A stretch of DNA of 64,000 bases from Rhodophyticola sp017644125 (GCF_042140125.1 NZ_CP159473.1); one strand, 5' to 3'; shown: positions 47,402 through 57,324, counted from the stretch's first letter. Notes: generated from the letters alone by a model not told the origin. Made by a program: numbers and translations.

Positions 47402-48418
47402 ATGAAAAAATCCGTACTTTTCGGCACTCTGGCTATTGCTGGTCTCGCCGCCGGGTTCGCCTCCGCGCAGACGCTGGACGAAGTCCAGGCGCGCGGCAGC
47501 CTGAACTGCGGCGTGACAACCGGCCTGGTAGGTTTCGCTGCCCCCAACGCCAGTGGCGAATGGGAAGGCTTCGATGTCGGCCTGTGCCGCGCGGTTGCCG
47601 CCGCCGTCTTTGGCGACGCAACGGCCGTGAACTTCGTGCCCACCACCGGTCAGACCCGCTTCACCGCGTTGGCTTCTGGCGAGGTGGACATGCTGGCGCG
47701 GAACACCACCTGGACCTTCAGCCGCGATGTCGACCTGCGCTTCGAGTTTGTCGGTATCAACTACTATGACGGTCAGGGCTTTATGGTTCCGCGTGAACTG
47801 GGCGTGGCTTCGGCCATGGAACTGGACGGGGCAACCGTCTGCATCCAGACCGGCACCACGACCGAACTGAACCTTGCCGACTTCTTCAGCTCGAACGGAA
47901 TGAGCTACGAGCCCGTGCCGATCGAAACCAACGCCGAAGCGCAGCAGCAGTATCTGGCTGGCGCCTGCGACGTTTACACGACCGACGCTTCGGGTCTGGC
48001 CGCGACGCGCGCCACCTTCGAAGATCCGTCGGCGCATGTGGTTCTGCCCGAGATCATCTCGAAAGAGCCGCTTGGGCCGCTGGTCCGTCATGGCGACAAC
48101 GAATGGGGCGACATCGTCCGCTGGACGCTGAACGCGCTGATCGCCGCCGAAGAACTGGGCATCACGTCGGCCAATGTGGCCGAGTTGGCCAGTGGCACCG
48201 ACAACCCGGAGATCAACCGTCTTCTGGGCACCGAAGGTGAACTGGGCGGCATGCTTGGTCTGAGCTCCGACTGGGCCCAGAACGCGATTGCAGCGGTTGG
48301 CAACTACGGCCAGCTGTTCGAGGACAACATCGGTGAATCGACGCCGATCGGCCTGTCCCGCGGCCTGAATGCTCAGTGGACCGATGGCGGCCTGCTGTAC
48401 TCGCCACCGTTCCGGTAA
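47402..48418 (+). CDS. aapJ: general L-amino-acid ABC transporter, periplasmic binding protein
   Basis: 338 residues with signal peptide (1–22, cleavage after ASA). Amino-acid-binding SBP family 3, AapJ/BztA type: VQARGSLNCGVTTGLVGFAAPNASGEWEGFDVGLCRAVAAAVFGD, the ligand segment TTWTFSRDVDL and QTGTTTELNLADFF. AGGAAGAGG precedes ATG. A 12-bp hairpin after the stop probably protects this message and sets it above the permease genes. Confidence 0.93.
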   Translation: MKKSVLFGTLAIAGLAAGFASAQTLDEVQARGSLNCGVTTGLVGFAAPNASGEWEGFDVGLCRAVAAAVFGDATAVNFVPTTGQTRFTALASGEVDMLARNTTWTFSRDVDLRFEFVGINYYDGQGFMVPRELGVASAMELDGATVCIQTGTTTELNLADFFSSNGMSYEPVPIETNAEAQQQYLAGACDVYTTDASGLAATRATFEDPSAHVVLPEIISKEPLGPLVRHGDNEWGDIVRWTLNALIAAEELGITSANVAELASGTDNPEINRLLGTEGELGGMLGLSSDWAQNAIAAVGNYGQLFEDNIGESTPIGLSRGLNAQWTDGGLLYSPPFR

Positions 48419-48428
48419 GCAGAAACCT

Positions 48429-48457
48429 CGAAGGGCGCGGTCATTCCGCGCCCTTCG
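48429..48457 (+). promoter_or_regulatory. aapJ–aapQ intercistronic hairpin
   Basis: CGAAGGGCGCGG (48429–48440) pairs with CCGCGCCCTTCG (48446–48457), perfect 12 bp, 5-nt loop, with no T-run. Such hairpins after binding-protein genes commonly stabilise the upstream message or attenuate the downstream genes. Confidence 0.6.
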
Positions 48458-48548
48458 TCTATCTACACAACAACCATAGACCGAACCGGGCAGCCGATAT
48501 CGCGCTGTTACAGAGTTCGGCATACCAACAGTTGCAGGGGTGCCCGAT

Positions 48549-49766
48549 ATGGCAACGATGACGGAACCACCCGCCGAAGCCTTCCGACTAAGCCAATTGA
48601 TCTACGATACCCGCTACCGGTCGCTGACGATCCAGGTGGTGGCCTTCATTCTGATCATGGCGGGGGTGTTCTGGCTGGCGAACAATACGGTCCAGAACCT
48701 TCAGGATTTGGGCAAGGACTTCAATTTCGGCTTTCTTGGACAGCGGGCCGGATATGATATCAACCAGCGTCTGATCGAGTATTCCAACGACTCGACCCAT
48801 GCGCGCGCCGCGCTGGTCGGCATTCTCAACACGCTGCTTGTTGCCTTTCTGGGCTGCATCCTGGCCACGATCCTGGGTGTGATCGCGGGCGTTCTGCGCC
48901 TGTCGAAGAACTGGATCGTGTCGCGGCTGATGGGCGTTTATGTCGAGGGCTTTCGCAACATTCCCACGCTTCTGTGGATCCTGATCGTTTTCGCGATCAT
49001 GACCGAGGCAACGCCTCAGCCGCGGGATTTTCGCGGCGAAAACCCCGAAGCCAGCATGATCCTGTTCGACACCGTCGCCATAACCAACCGCGGCATCTTC
49101 ATTCCCGCACCGGTCTGGGGCGAGGGGGCAACGGTTCTGATCCTCGTCTTCCTGGCCTCGCTCGCGGGTATCTTCGCCTTTCGGCGCTATGCCCGCAAAC
49201 GTCAGGAGGAAACCGGGGTTATCCTGCCGGTTTTCTGGGTATCGCTTGGGTTGTTCTTCATTCCGTCGATCCTCTTTTACTACATTCTGGGCCGACCGGT
49301 GACGCTTGAATACCCGGAACTGGCGGGGTTCAACTTCGCGGGCGGCACACATCTGAGAAACTCGCTTATCGCGCTCTGGCTCGCGCTGTCGCTTTATACC
49401 GGAGCGTTCATCGCCGAGAATGTGCGATCGGGGATCCTGGCCGTTTCGAAAGGCCAGACTGAGGCGGCATTTGCCTTGGGCCTTCGTCCGAACCGGACGA
49501 TGAATCTCGTGATCCTGCCACAGGCTCTCCGGGTCATCATTCCGCCGCTGATCTCGCAATATCTCAATCTCACCAAGAACTCGTCGCTCGCGATTGCCGT
49601 TGGATACATGGATGTCCGATCCACTCTTGGCGGTATCTCGATCAACCAGACCGGTCGGGAACTTGAGGGGATGCTGCTTCTTGGGCTGTTCTACCTTGTC
49701 ACGTCGCTGATCATCTCGGGGCTGATGAATGTCTACAACCAGTCCATCAAGCTGAAGGAGCGCTGA
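48549..49766 (+). CDS. aapQ: general L-amino-acid ABC transporter permease
   Basis: 405 residues, inner membrane. Several TM helices and a large extracytoplasmic insertion typical of AapQ/BztB; EAA-loop signature EAAFALGLRPNRTMNLVILPQALR for contact with the ATPase. ATG 48549 has AGGGG 8 nt upstream; GTG 48540 is also in frame. aapM begins 1 nt after the stop. Confidence 0.92.
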   Translation: MATMTEPPAEAFRLSQLIYDTRYRSLTIQVVAFILIMAGVFWLANNTVQNLQDLGKDFNFGFLGQRAGYDINQRLIEYSNDSTHARAALVGILNTLLVAFLGCILATILGVIAGVLRLSKNWIVSRLMGVYVEGFRNIPTLLWILIVFAIMTEATPQPRDFRGENPEASMILFDTVAITNRGIFIPAPVWGEGATVLILVFLASLAGIFAFRRYARKRQEETGVILPVFWVSLGLFFIPSILFYYILGRPVTLEYPELAGFNFAGGTHLRNSLIALWLALSLYTGAFIAENVRSGILAVSKGQTEAAFALGLRPNRTMNLVILPQALRVIIPPLISQYLNLTKNSSLAIAVGYMDVRSTLGGISINQTGRELEGMLLLGLFYLVTSLIISGLMNVYNQSIKLKER

Positions 49767-49767
49767 G

Positions 49768-51084
49768 ATGAGTGACGTTCATGCGCAAACCGTCTCATAT
49801 GTGCGCGAGACCATGCTTCCTGAGGCCGAACCGCCGGTCACCGAACGCGGCGCTATCAAGTGGCTCAGGGAAAACCTGTTTTCCTCCTGGTTGAATGCGA
49901 TCCTGACGATCCTGTCGCTCTACGTGATCTATTACGTGCTCAGCCACACCCTTGGCTGGATGCTTTACGGCATATGGGACGCGGGCTCGCTGACCGAATG
50001 CCGGGAGATCCGGAACGAGCTTTACGGAGAGGATGCCAGCGTGGCCTGCTGGGCCGTCCTCGCGGATCGGTGGGACCAGCTTCTGTTCGGCTTCTATCCG
50101 CAGGATCTGTACTGGCGACCCGTAGCGGCGCTGCTGGTCTTCTTCGTGGCCGTGTCCCCGATCCTGTTCGAGGGCGTCCCGCGCAAGCTCTTCTATCTGA
50201 CGGCTGCCGCGCCGTTCATTTGCTTCTGGCTGATCTGGGGCGGGACGATCTGGGGGCCGATTGTCGTTGCCTTGGGATTTATGATCGCCGGCGCGGTCTT
50301 CAGATACGGGGCCGAGGTGGTTGGGCCGCTGCTGGCAATCATCGGGGCGTTCGTTGTACCGATCCTCTACTGGCTCCTGCTGGCCGGTCCGCTTACCGCG
50401 ATCCTCAATTCCATCGCGCCGATTGGGATGCAGTATGTCTCCTCCGACGAAATCGGCGGCTTCATGCTGGCCTTCATCATCGGGATAACAGGTATCATCC
50501 TGTCCTTCCCTCTGGGCATCCTACTGGCGCTTGGGCGGCAATCGGATCTGTTCATCATCAACAAGACCTGTGTGACCTTCATCGAGGTGATCCGTGGCGT
50601 GCCCCTGATCGTCTGGCTGTTCACGGCCTCGCTGCTGCTGAATTACTTCCTGCCGCCCGGCACCAATTTCGACCTGCTTCTGCGGGTGATCATCATGGTG
50701 ACCTTCTTCGCATCCGCGTATATGGCGGAGGTCATTCGGGGCGGTCTCGCCGCACTGCCAAGGGGGCAGTACGAGGGGGCCGACAGTCTGGGGTTGAATT
50801 ACTGGCAATCGATGCAGCTGATCATTCTGCCTCAAGCGCTCAAGATCTCGATCCCGGGGATCGTGAATACCTTCATCGGATTGTTCAAGGACACGACGCT
50901 GGTGGTTTTCGTGGGGCTGTCAGATCCGATCGGCTTCTCGAACCTGATCCGCGCGACCACCGACTGGAATGGCATCTATTGGGAGCTTTTCATCTTCATT
51001 GGGCTCTGCTTCTTCATCTGCTGTTTCTCAATGTCGAAATACTCGCAATTCCTGGAGCGCAAGCTCCGCACCGAACATCGCTAA
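49768..51084 (+). CDS. aapM: general L-amino-acid ABC transporter permease
   Basis: 438 residues, AapM/BztC type. Extra N-terminal hydrophobic segments precede the MetI-like core (about 240–430), with IEVIRGVPLIVWLF and the EAA loop EGADSLGLNYWQSMQLIILPQALK. Forms the transmembrane heterodimer with AapQ. 12 nt before aapP. Confidence 0.92.
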   Translation: MSDVHAQTVSYVRETMLPEAEPPVTERGAIKWLRENLFSSWLNAILTILSLYVIYYVLSHTLGWMLYGIWDAGSLTECREIRNELYGEDASVACWAVLADRWDQLLFGFYPQDLYWRPVAALLVFFVAVSPILFEGVPRKLFYLTAAAPFICFWLIWGGTIWGPIVVALGFMIAGAVFRYGAEVVGPLLAIIGAFVVPILYWLLLAGPLTAILNSIAPIGMQYVSSDEIGGFMLAFIIGITGIILSFPLGILLALGRQSDLFIINKTCVTFIEVIRGVPLIVWLFTASLLLNYFLPPGTNFDLLLRVIIMVTFFASAYMAEVIRGGLAALPRGQYEGADSLGLNYWQSMQLIILPQALKISIPGIVNTFIGLFKDTTLVVFVGLSDPIGFSNLIRATTDWNGIYWELFIFIGLCFFICCFSMSKYSQFLERKLRTEHR

Positions 51085-51096
51085 GGAGACGTCCAT

Positions 51097-51900
51097 ATGA
51101 CCGACGCTCAGACTTCGCCCGTCGCGGATCGCAAAATCGACCGCTCGAAAATGGCTATCTCCGACGAGGTGGCGATCGAGATCCGGGACATGAACAAATG
51201 GTTCGGCACATTCCACGTGCTGCGCGACATCAACCTGACCGTCAATCAGGGTGAACGGATCGTTGTCTGCGGCCCTTCCGGCTCGGGCAAATCCACGCTG
51301 ATCCGCTGCATCAACGCGTTGGAGGAGCATCAGAAAGGCACCATCTCCGTGGATGGCACGCTGTTGTCGAACGACCTGAAGAACATCGACCGGGTCCGGT
51401 CAGAGGTCGGCATGGTGTTCCAGCATTTCAACCTGTTCCCGCATCTGACGATCCTGGAAAACTGCACGCTGGCGCCGATCTGGGTGCGGAAGACCCCCAA
51501 GCGGGAGGCCGAGGAAACGGCGATGTATTTCCTCAACAAGGTCAAGATCCCGGAGCAGGCGGACAAGTACCCAGGGCAGCTTTCGGGCGGCCAGCAGCAG
51601 CGTGTCGCGATCGCCCGGAGCCTGTGCATGCGGCCCCGGATCATGCTCTTCGACGAGCCGACATCGGCGCTTGATCCGGAGATGATCAAGGAGGTGCTGG
51701 ACACGATGATCCAGCTTGCCGAGGAAGGCATGACGATGATCTGCGTGACCCATGAGATGGGCTTTGCCCGACAGGTCGCAAACCGCGTGATCTTCATGGA
51801 TCAGGGCCAGATCGTGGAACAGAACGAACCCGAAGAGTTCTTCAACAACCCGAAATCCGAGCGGACACAACTGTTCCTGAGCCAGATCCTCGGCCACTGA
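51097..51900 (+). CDS. aapP: general L-amino-acid ABC transporter ATP-binding protein
   Basis: 267 residues. Walker A GPSGSGKST (59–67), Q-loop MVFQHFNLFPHLT, ABC signature LSGGQQQRVAIARSL, Walker B RIMLFDEPTSALDPE, H-loop VTHEMGFA. AAGGAGACGT precedes ATG. Last gene of the aapJQMP operon; a weak hairpin terminator follows. Confidence 0.95.
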   Translation: MTDAQTSPVADRKIDRSKMAISDEVAIEIRDMNKWFGTFHVLRDINLTVNQGERIVVCGPSGSGKSTLIRCINALEEHQKGTISVDGTLLSNDLKNIDRVRSEVGMVFQHFNLFPHLTILENCTLAPIWVRKTPKREAEETAMYFLNKVKIPEQADKYPGQLSGGQQQRVAIARSLCMRPRIMLFDEPTSALDPEMIKEVLDTMIQLAEEGMTMICVTHEMGFARQVANRVIFMDQGQIVEQNEPEEFFNNPKSERTQLFLSQILGH

Positions 51901-51928
51901 TCCGGTAGCGGGTTTTCTACAGATCGTG

Positions 51929-51958
51929 CAGGCCGTCCCTCGGGGCGGCCTGTGTCTT
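51929..51958 (+). terminator. probable terminator of aapJQMP
   Basis: CAGGCCG (51929–51935) pairs with CGGCCTG (51946–51952), extended inward by further G·C pairs, followed by TGTCTT. Moderate strength. Confidence 0.5.
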
Positions 51959-51993
51959 GCAAACATACCGGCGTTTCCCGGGGTCCGCCGCGC

Positions 51994-52494
51994 TCAGGGT
52001 AAATCGTGCGGCGTGGCGAAGTCGAGCACCGTGCCGGTTCCCCAATGGATATCGGACCAGTTGGCCGCATCGAAACGCGCCACCAGCGTGGCGCAGGTGG
52101 GATAGTCCGAGAAACGGGCATGATCGGGCGGGTGCGCCAGCAGTCTTTCGGCGCATTCGGCGATACCGGGATTGTGACCCACCATCGCGACCACGGGTGC
52201 GTCTCTGGGGGCCGTGGCGAGGGTACCCAGCATCACTGGGGCTGGCGCGTGATAGAGACGCTGGTGATAGCAGGCCTGCACCGTATCGAAACCCAGCCGC
52301 GTCCAGGTCTCGGCGGCGCGGACGGCGGTCGAAATCATCGCCGCCACGGGCACATGGCCCTTCGCCCGCAACCAGGCGCCGATGCGCGGCGCATCGCGCT
52401 GCCCGCGTTCGTTCAGCGGGCGGTCGTGATCGTCCAGCGTGGGGTCGTCCCAGTCGGATTTCGCATGGCGGATCAGGATCAGGGTCAGGCTCAT
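51994..52494 (-). CDS. SixA-like phosphohistidine phosphatase (histidine phosphatase family)
   Basis: 166 residues. RHAKSDW at the N-terminus (Arg9-His10 of the RHG-type motif), LNERGQRDAPRIGAWL, and the second catalytic-region VVAMVGHNPGIAE. SixA enzymes dephosphorylate phosphohistidine in HPt domains or the nitrogen PTS; the target here is unknown. Overlaps the upstream Fe-S gene by 4 nt. Confidence 0.85.
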   Translation of the reverse strand: MSLTLILIRHAKSDWDDPTLDDHDRPLNERGQRDAPRIGAWLRAKGHVPVAAMISTAVRAAETWTRLGFDTVQACYHQRLYHAPAPVMLGTLATAPRDAPVVAMVGHNPGIAECAERLLAHPPDHARFSDYPTCATLVARFDAANWSDIHWGTGTVLDFATPHDLP

Positions 52495-53141
52495 GGATGA
52501 AAACTTCTCATATGGAAGGCGGATTGGGCGGGCTGTCGGTCATATGACTGGCTGAGCGGGCAGGCGCGGCGCACGGCGCAACCCGTGCTCAGGCATGCCT
52601 CTCCGGGAACAGTATCCAGATAGGCATGGCACACGGTGGTGTCATAGCCCTGCGGCGTGAGGGCGGAGACGGGGCAGGCCGTCAGGCAGGGTTTGTGGCA
52701 GGTTTCGCAAGGCGGCGCGGCCGGAGGCTCCGGCAGCGCGATCCGCTCCTTCAGCGCCAGCGCTCCGCGGTAGGACACCATGAGCCCCGCCACGTCATGC
52801 ACCAGAATGCTCACCGGGCTGGTCCAGGCCCGCCCCGTGCGCGTGGCCCACCGGATGAAGGGCGCAAAAGGTGGCCCGCCGAAGGGAAACCTTGCCTTCG
52901 CACCGAGATCGCAGGCCAGCCGCCCGATCACCCGGCGCGACCAGCGATCCATCGGGTCGTGCTTGCGGTCGGTGAATTCCGGCTCGGCGGTGACATGCGC
53001 CCAGAAGCCCGGCTCCCGCGGGCCGAGGAGCAAGAGCGTTTCCGTGCCCGCCGGCGCGTCGTCTCCGGGGCCGGGGTGGAACGCGCCGAATATGTCCAGA
53101 TGGTGCGCGCGCACGCGCGCGCTCAGTGCGGAATATTCCAT
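52491..53141 (-). CDS. ferredoxin-like Fe-S protein related to the QueG C-terminal region (216 aa)
   Basis: Two cysteine clusters near the C-terminus, CETCHKPCLTACP (about 143–155) and CLSTGCAVRRACP (about 183–195), could hold two [4Fe-4S] clusters. This matches a 4Fe-4S arrangement resembling epoxyqueuosine reductase, but the protein is far shorter than QueG (about 350) and lacks its cobalamin domain. The first 130 residues have no recognisable motif. Downstream of argB (39 nt) on the same strand. Function unknown. Confidence 0.7.
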   Translation of the reverse strand: MEYSALSARVRAHHLDIFGAFHPGPGDDAPAGTETLLLLGPREPGFWAHVTAEPEFTDRKHDPMDRWSRRVIGRLACDLGAKARFPFGGPPFAPFIRWATRTGRAWTSPVSILVHDVAGLMVSYRGALALKERIALPEPPAAPPCETCHKPCLTACPVSALTPQGYDTTVCHAYLDTVPGEACLSTGCAVRRACPLSQSYDRQPAQSAFHMRSFHP

Positions 53142-53180
53142 CGCCCTACCTTGTCGGGCCGCGCCCGGTGGTGCAAGCGG

Positions 53181-54044
53181 TCAGGCGCGTATGATGCTGC
53201 CCGCGCCGTGATCGGTAAACAACTCCAGCAGCACAGCATTGGCCACACGCCCGTCCACGATGGAGCATGCCCGCACCCCGGCGCGCACGGCGTCCAGCGC
53301 GGTCTGGGTCTTGGGGATCATGCCGCCCGCGATGATGCCTGCGCGGGTCATCTCTTCGACCTCGGCGGCGGAAAGCTCGGTGACCACGTCGCCGGTAGCG
53401 TTCTTTACGCCGGAGACATCGGTGAGCAGCAGCAGCCGGTCCGCTTTCAGCGCGGCCGCCACGGCACCTGCGGCGATATCGCCGTTGATGTTGAAGGTCT
53501 CGCCGTTGCGGCCCGTGCCGATGGGTGCGATCACCGGGATCATCTCGGCCTGAAACAGTTGCTGCAGAAGGTCCAGGTTGATGTCCGTGGGCTGGCCGAC
53601 GAAGCCCAGTTCCGGATCTGCCTGATCGCAGACGATCAGATCGGCATCCTTGCCTGACAGGCCCACAGCCTTGCCGCCCGCGGAGTTGATCGCCTGCACG
53701 ATGCGTTTGTTGACCCGACCCGACAGAACCATCTCCACCACCTCGACGGTGGCTGCGTCGGTCACCCGCTGGCCATTCACGAAATCCGACACCACGCCAA
53801 GCCGGGCCAGAAGGTCGTTGATCATCGGGCCGCCGCCATGGACGACGACGGGGTTCACGCCCACCGTGCGCATCAGCATCACGTCCCGAGCGAAGCTGGC
53901 CATGCCCTCGTCACTGCCCATGGCGTGGCCACCCAGTTTGATGACCACGATCGCATCGTCGTAGCGTTGCAGATAGGGCAGCGCCTCGTTCAGGGTCCGG
54001 GCGGTGGCAACATAGTCACGGGTCATGGCGGTCTGTTTCTTCAT
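53181..54044 (-). CDS. argB: acetylglutamate kinase
   Basis: Second step of arginine synthesis. 287 residues from ATG 54044 (MKKQTAMTRDYVATARTL); the frame extends 18 codons upstream but that part is not family-like. Conserved VVIKLGGHAMG, NPVVVHGGGPMI, NKRIVQAINSAGGKAVGLSGKDA and the C-terminal GGMIPKTQTALDAVRAGV. Lies between engB and the Fe-S gene. Confidence 0.96.
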   Translation of the reverse strand: MKKQTAMTRDYVATARTLNEALPYLQRYDDAIVVIKLGGHAMGSDEGMASFARDVMLMRTVGVNPVVVHGGGPMINDLLARLGVVSDFVNGQRVTDAATVEVVEMVLSGRVNKRIVQAINSAGGKAVGLSGKDADLIVCDQADPELGFVGQPTDINLDLLQQLFQAEMIPVIAPIGTGRNGETFNINGDIAAGAVAAALKADRLLLLTDVSGVKNATGDVVTELSAAEVEEMTRAGIIAGGMIPKTQTALDAVRAGVRACSIVDGRVANAVLLELFTDHGAGSIIRA

Positions 54045-54107
54045 CGGATCTGGCCTCTTGCGTCGCGTCTTGTTACGGGCGTCGCACGGGCGAGGCAAGC
54101 GCGAGGC

Positions 54108-54761
54108 TCAGTCGAGCGTGGCGATGATGCTGCGCAGGCTGGCGATACCCTCACCCTTCTCCGACGAACTCAGCACCAGTTCGGGATAGGCGGCGGGGTG
54201 ACCGGCCAGCGCACCGCGGACCTGCGTCAGGGTTTTCTCGCGGTCCCTGTCCTTGACCTTGTCCGCCTTTGTCAGGACGACCTGAAATGTCACGGCGGCC
54301 TTGTCCAACAGCGCCATGATCTCCTCATCGACTGGCTTGACGCCGTGGCGCGTGTCGATCAGCACGAAGGCCCGGCGCAGCGTGGCGCGGCCCGCCAGAT
54401 AGGATTTCAGCAGGCGTTGCCATTTCTCGACCACGGCCACGGGCGCATTGGCGAAGCCATATCCCGGCAGATCGACGAGATAGTGGCTGTCGGCCAGGGT
54501 GAAGAAGTTGATCTCCTGCGTGCGCCCCGGCGTGTTCGAGGCACGCGCAAGCGCCTTGCGCCCGGTCAGCGCGTTGATCAGGGTGGATTTCCCGACATTG
54601 GAGCGGCCGGCGAAGCAGACCTCCACCCGGTCGGCGGGCGGCATGCCATCCATCGCGACCACACCTTTGAGAAACTCCGCACCGGTGGCGAAAAGCCTGC
54701 GCCCCCGCTCAACTGTGGCGTCGTCCGGCGGGTCGGCGACCGGAAAGGGAAGCGCGTTCAC
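54108..54761 (-). CDS. engB: ribosome-biogenesis GTPase EngB (YihA/YsxC)
   Basis: GTPase needed for 50S assembly, 217 residues. G1 GRSNVGKST (52–60), G3 DLPGYG, G4 TKAD, G5 SSSEK. Overlaps the MOSC gene by 4 nt at its start; argB follows. The yidC–engB pairing is common in proteobacteria. Confidence 0.94.
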   Translation of the reverse strand: MNALPFPVADPPDDATVERGRRLFATGAEFLKGVVAMDGMPPADRVEVCFAGRSNVGKSTLINALTGRKALARASNTPGRTQEINFFTLADSHYLVDLPGYGFANAPVAVVEKWQRLLKSYLAGRATLRRAFVLIDTRHGVKPVDEEIMALLDKAAVTFQVVLTKADKVKDRDREKTLTQVRGALAGHPAAYPELVLSSSEKGEGIASLRSIIATLD

Positions 54762-55498
54762 GGCCTGATCCCGGCGGTGTCGCCAACGGCGATCTCGCCG
54801 CCCAGAACGACGCTGGCATAGACGCCGAAATTGGTGTGGCCCCAGCCCGCCTCGAGCGCGTCCAGCGTTCTTGCATCCCGCCGTCCGGTTTCCGGGTTGG
54901 CTTCGGTGGCGGTGCAGCGTCCGATGGGCTCCACGATCTTCAGTTCAACGCGCCCCATGTGAAGCGTCTTGCCGACCAGATCGAACTCTTCCCATGGGGC
55001 GAGCCCGTCGAGCCACAGATTGCCGCGGAACCGGCGCGGGTCGAGCGATTGACCGAGTCTTTGCGACAGGGCGCGAAGCGAGGCGGCGTTCAGGACGGAG
55101 ACCGAGGCGAAGGGCGCATCGCTCATGCCCTGCTCCGGCGACTTCACCAGCCTTGCCGGGGCGGGCCGGTTTTCGGGGTAGATCGGGCGCAGCCAGTCCA
55201 GAAGCGGGGCTGCGTCGCCATCCGGGTCCAGCGCCAGATCGGGCCGATCCGGGTGGCTTAGATGGATCAACGCCCCGCCGACCCGCGCGGTTATGGCCAT
55301 CAGACCCGGCCCCTTGGCGCCGCGCAGATAATTCCGGCAGGAACTCCAGCTGCCATCGAACTCTCCGCCGTCCTGAAGCACGGCCCAGGCACGATCCAGC
55401 GGCAGCGGGCGGTCAGGCGCCAGCACGACCCGCTCCAGCGCCTCGGCCCCGATGGCCTTGATCGGATAGCGCCAGATCGAGGTCAGGCGCACAGTCAT
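54758..55498 (-). CDS. MOSC-domain protein (246 aa)
   Basis: N-terminal MOSC beta-barrel domain (residues 1–95, RLTSIWRYPIKAIGAEAL) and MOSC domain (about 110–240) with the family motif GRCTATEANPETGRRD, whose Cys is the conserved sulfur/molybdenum-site residue, and ASVVLGGEIAVGD. Related proteins reduce N-hydroxylated compounds or carry MoCo sulfur; the role here is not defined. Overlaps both yidC and engB by 4 nt. Confidence 0.85.
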   Translation of the reverse strand: MTVRLTSIWRYPIKAIGAEALERVVLAPDRPLPLDRAWAVLQDGGEFDGSWSSCRNYLRGAKGPGLMAITARVGGALIHLSHPDRPDLALDPDGDAAPLLDWLRPIYPENRPAPARLVKSPEQGMSDAPFASVSVLNAASLRALSQRLGQSLDPRRFRGNLWLDGLAPWEEFDLVGKTLHMGRVELKIVEPIGRCTATEANPETGRRDARTLDALEAGWGHTNFGVYASVVLGGEIAVGDTAGIRP

Positions 55499-57324
55499 TT
55501 CTCTTCAGGCTTCTTGCGCTGGAACCCCGACCGGATGTTCCCGAATACGTCCGGCTTGAAGCCCTGACTGCGCATGATGGTGTATTGCTGCGCGAAGGTG
55601 ATCGTATTGTTCGCGATCCAGTAGACCAGAAGGCCGCTGGCGAAACTGCCGAGCATGAACATGAAGACCCATGGCAGATAGGCGAAGATCATCGCCTGCG
55701 TGGGGTCGGTCGGCGCCGGGTTCAGCTTTTGCTGCAGCCACATGGATACGCCCAGAAGCAGCGGCAGGATGCCGATGAACAATAGCGCCATGATCGAGCC
55801 GGGTTCCGGTGCCGCCCATGGCAGCAGCCCGAAGAAGTTGAATATCGACGACGGATCCGGAGCGGAAAGGTCATTCAGCCAGCCGAAGAACGGAGCATGG
55901 CGCAGCTCCAGCGTGACGAAGATCACCTTGTAGAGCGAGAAGAAGATCGGGATCTGCAACAGGATCGGCAGACAGCCCGAGGCGGGGTTCACCTTGTTCG
56001 TCTTGTAAAGCTCCATAATGCCCTGCTGGAGTTTCTGCCGGTCGTCGCCCGCGCGTTCCTTCAGCTTTTCCATCTCGGGCTGAAGCTCTTTCATCTTCGC
56101 CATCGAGACATAGGATTTGAACGCGAGCGGCAGCAGAACCGCCTTGATGATCAGGGTCAGCGCGATGATCGCCACGCCCATATTGCCGATCAGGGCGTTC
56201 AGCGTGTGCAGCATCCAGAAAATCGGCTTGGTGAGGAAATAGAACCAACCCCAGTCGATCGAGTCGAGGAACCGTGCGATGCCGCCTTCGTTCTGATAGT
56301 CGCGGATGGTCTCCCATTCCTTCGCTCCGGCGAACAGCTGCGTCGTGATCTCGGTGGTCTGGCCCGGTGCGGCGGTCATCGTCGGAAGGCGCGCCTCGGT
56401 CTGGTAGATGTCGCTGGAGGGCACATAGCGGGTCACGGATGTGAACGGTTGCTGCTCACCCGGTATCAGCGTGGTCATCCAGTATTTGTCGGTAAACCCG
56501 ATCCAGCCGTTTTCGGTGACGTCGATCACCTCGGCGGGTGTGCCTTCGCGCTGGATGAAATCCAGATCCGGCAGATCGTCATAGGCAATCTCATCGAGCG
56601 TGCCGTCGATCTTGCGCACCACACCTTCGTGGAGGATGAAGAAATTCTGCAGATCCGAGGGCAGTCCGTGGCGCGCGACGATGCCATAAGGCGCCATGCG
56701 CACCGGTGTTTCGGTCGTGTTCTCGACCGATTGCATGATCTCAAACATGAAATCTTCGTCGATCGAGATGGTACGGCGAAAAATCAGACCGTTGCCATTG
56801 TCCCAGATCAGCGTCACCGGAGTTTCGGGAGTGAGGGTGTCCCCGCTCTCGATCTGCCATGGGGTATTGGCGCCGGGCACGTCTTCGAAACCCAGATCGC
56901 CGGCCGGGGCCCATCCGTAAAGCGCGTAATAGGCCTCTGACTCGCCCACGGGGGACAGAAGCGTAACGGTCGGGCTGTCGTCCTCCAGCGTCTCGAAATA
57001 GTTGTTGAGCGACAGATCATCGATCCGCCCTCCGACGAGGGAGATCGAGCCGGACACGGCGGGCGTGTCGATGGTGATCCTCTCCGCTTCGGACAGGATG
57101 CTGGCGCGCGTTTCGGCATCGGTGGCAAGTTGCGGCGTGTCCGACGCGTCCGCAACCGGAGGGGTCAACGCCATTTCGGTGCCGTCTTCGTTCAGCGCGG
57201 TAACGGCGGGTGTGTTCGGGTCTGCCACCTGCGGTTCGGGCGGCGGGAACAGCAAGAACCAGACCAGAATGACCAGAAAGCTCAGCGCAGTTGCCAGGAT
57301 CAGGTTTCTGTTCTGATCGTTCAT
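55495..57324 (-). CDS. yidC: membrane protein insertase YidC
   Basis: 609 residues. TM1 at about 6–22 (NRNLILATALSFLVILVWFLLF-type), then a large periplasmic beta-sandwich domain (about 30–350). The conserved insertase core has five TM helices (about 365–575), including the TM2-side segment KPIFWMLHTLNALIGNMG and the C1-loop coiled region KMKELQPEMEKLKERAGDD. The C-terminus is short and basic. Works with SecYEG and alone. First gene of the compact yidC–MOSC–engB–argB set. Confidence 0.97.
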   Translation of the reverse strand: MNDQNRNLILATALSFLVILVWFLLFPPPEPQVADPNTPAVTALNEDGTEMALTPPVADASDTPQLATDAETRASILSEAERITIDTPAVSGSISLVGGRIDDLSLNNYFETLEDDSPTVTLLSPVGESEAYYALYGWAPAGDLGFEDVPGANTPWQIESGDTLTPETPVTLIWDNGNGLIFRRTISIDEDFMFEIMQSVENTTETPVRMAPYGIVARHGLPSDLQNFFILHEGVVRKIDGTLDEIAYDDLPDLDFIQREGTPAEVIDVTENGWIGFTDKYWMTTLIPGEQQPFTSVTRYVPSSDIYQTEARLPTMTAAPGQTTEITTQLFAGAKEWETIRDYQNEGGIARFLDSIDWGWFYFLTKPIFWMLHTLNALIGNMGVAIIALTLIIKAVLLPLAFKSYVSMAKMKELQPEMEKLKERAGDDRQKLQQGIMELYKTNKVNPASGCLPILLQIPIFFSLYKVIFVTLELRHAPFFGWLNDLSAPDPSSIFNFFGLLPWAAPEPGSIMALLFIGILPLLLGVSMWLQQKLNPAPTDPTQAMIFAYLPWVFMFMLGSFASGLLVYWIANNTITFAQQYTIMRSQGFKPDVFGNIRSGFQRKKPEEK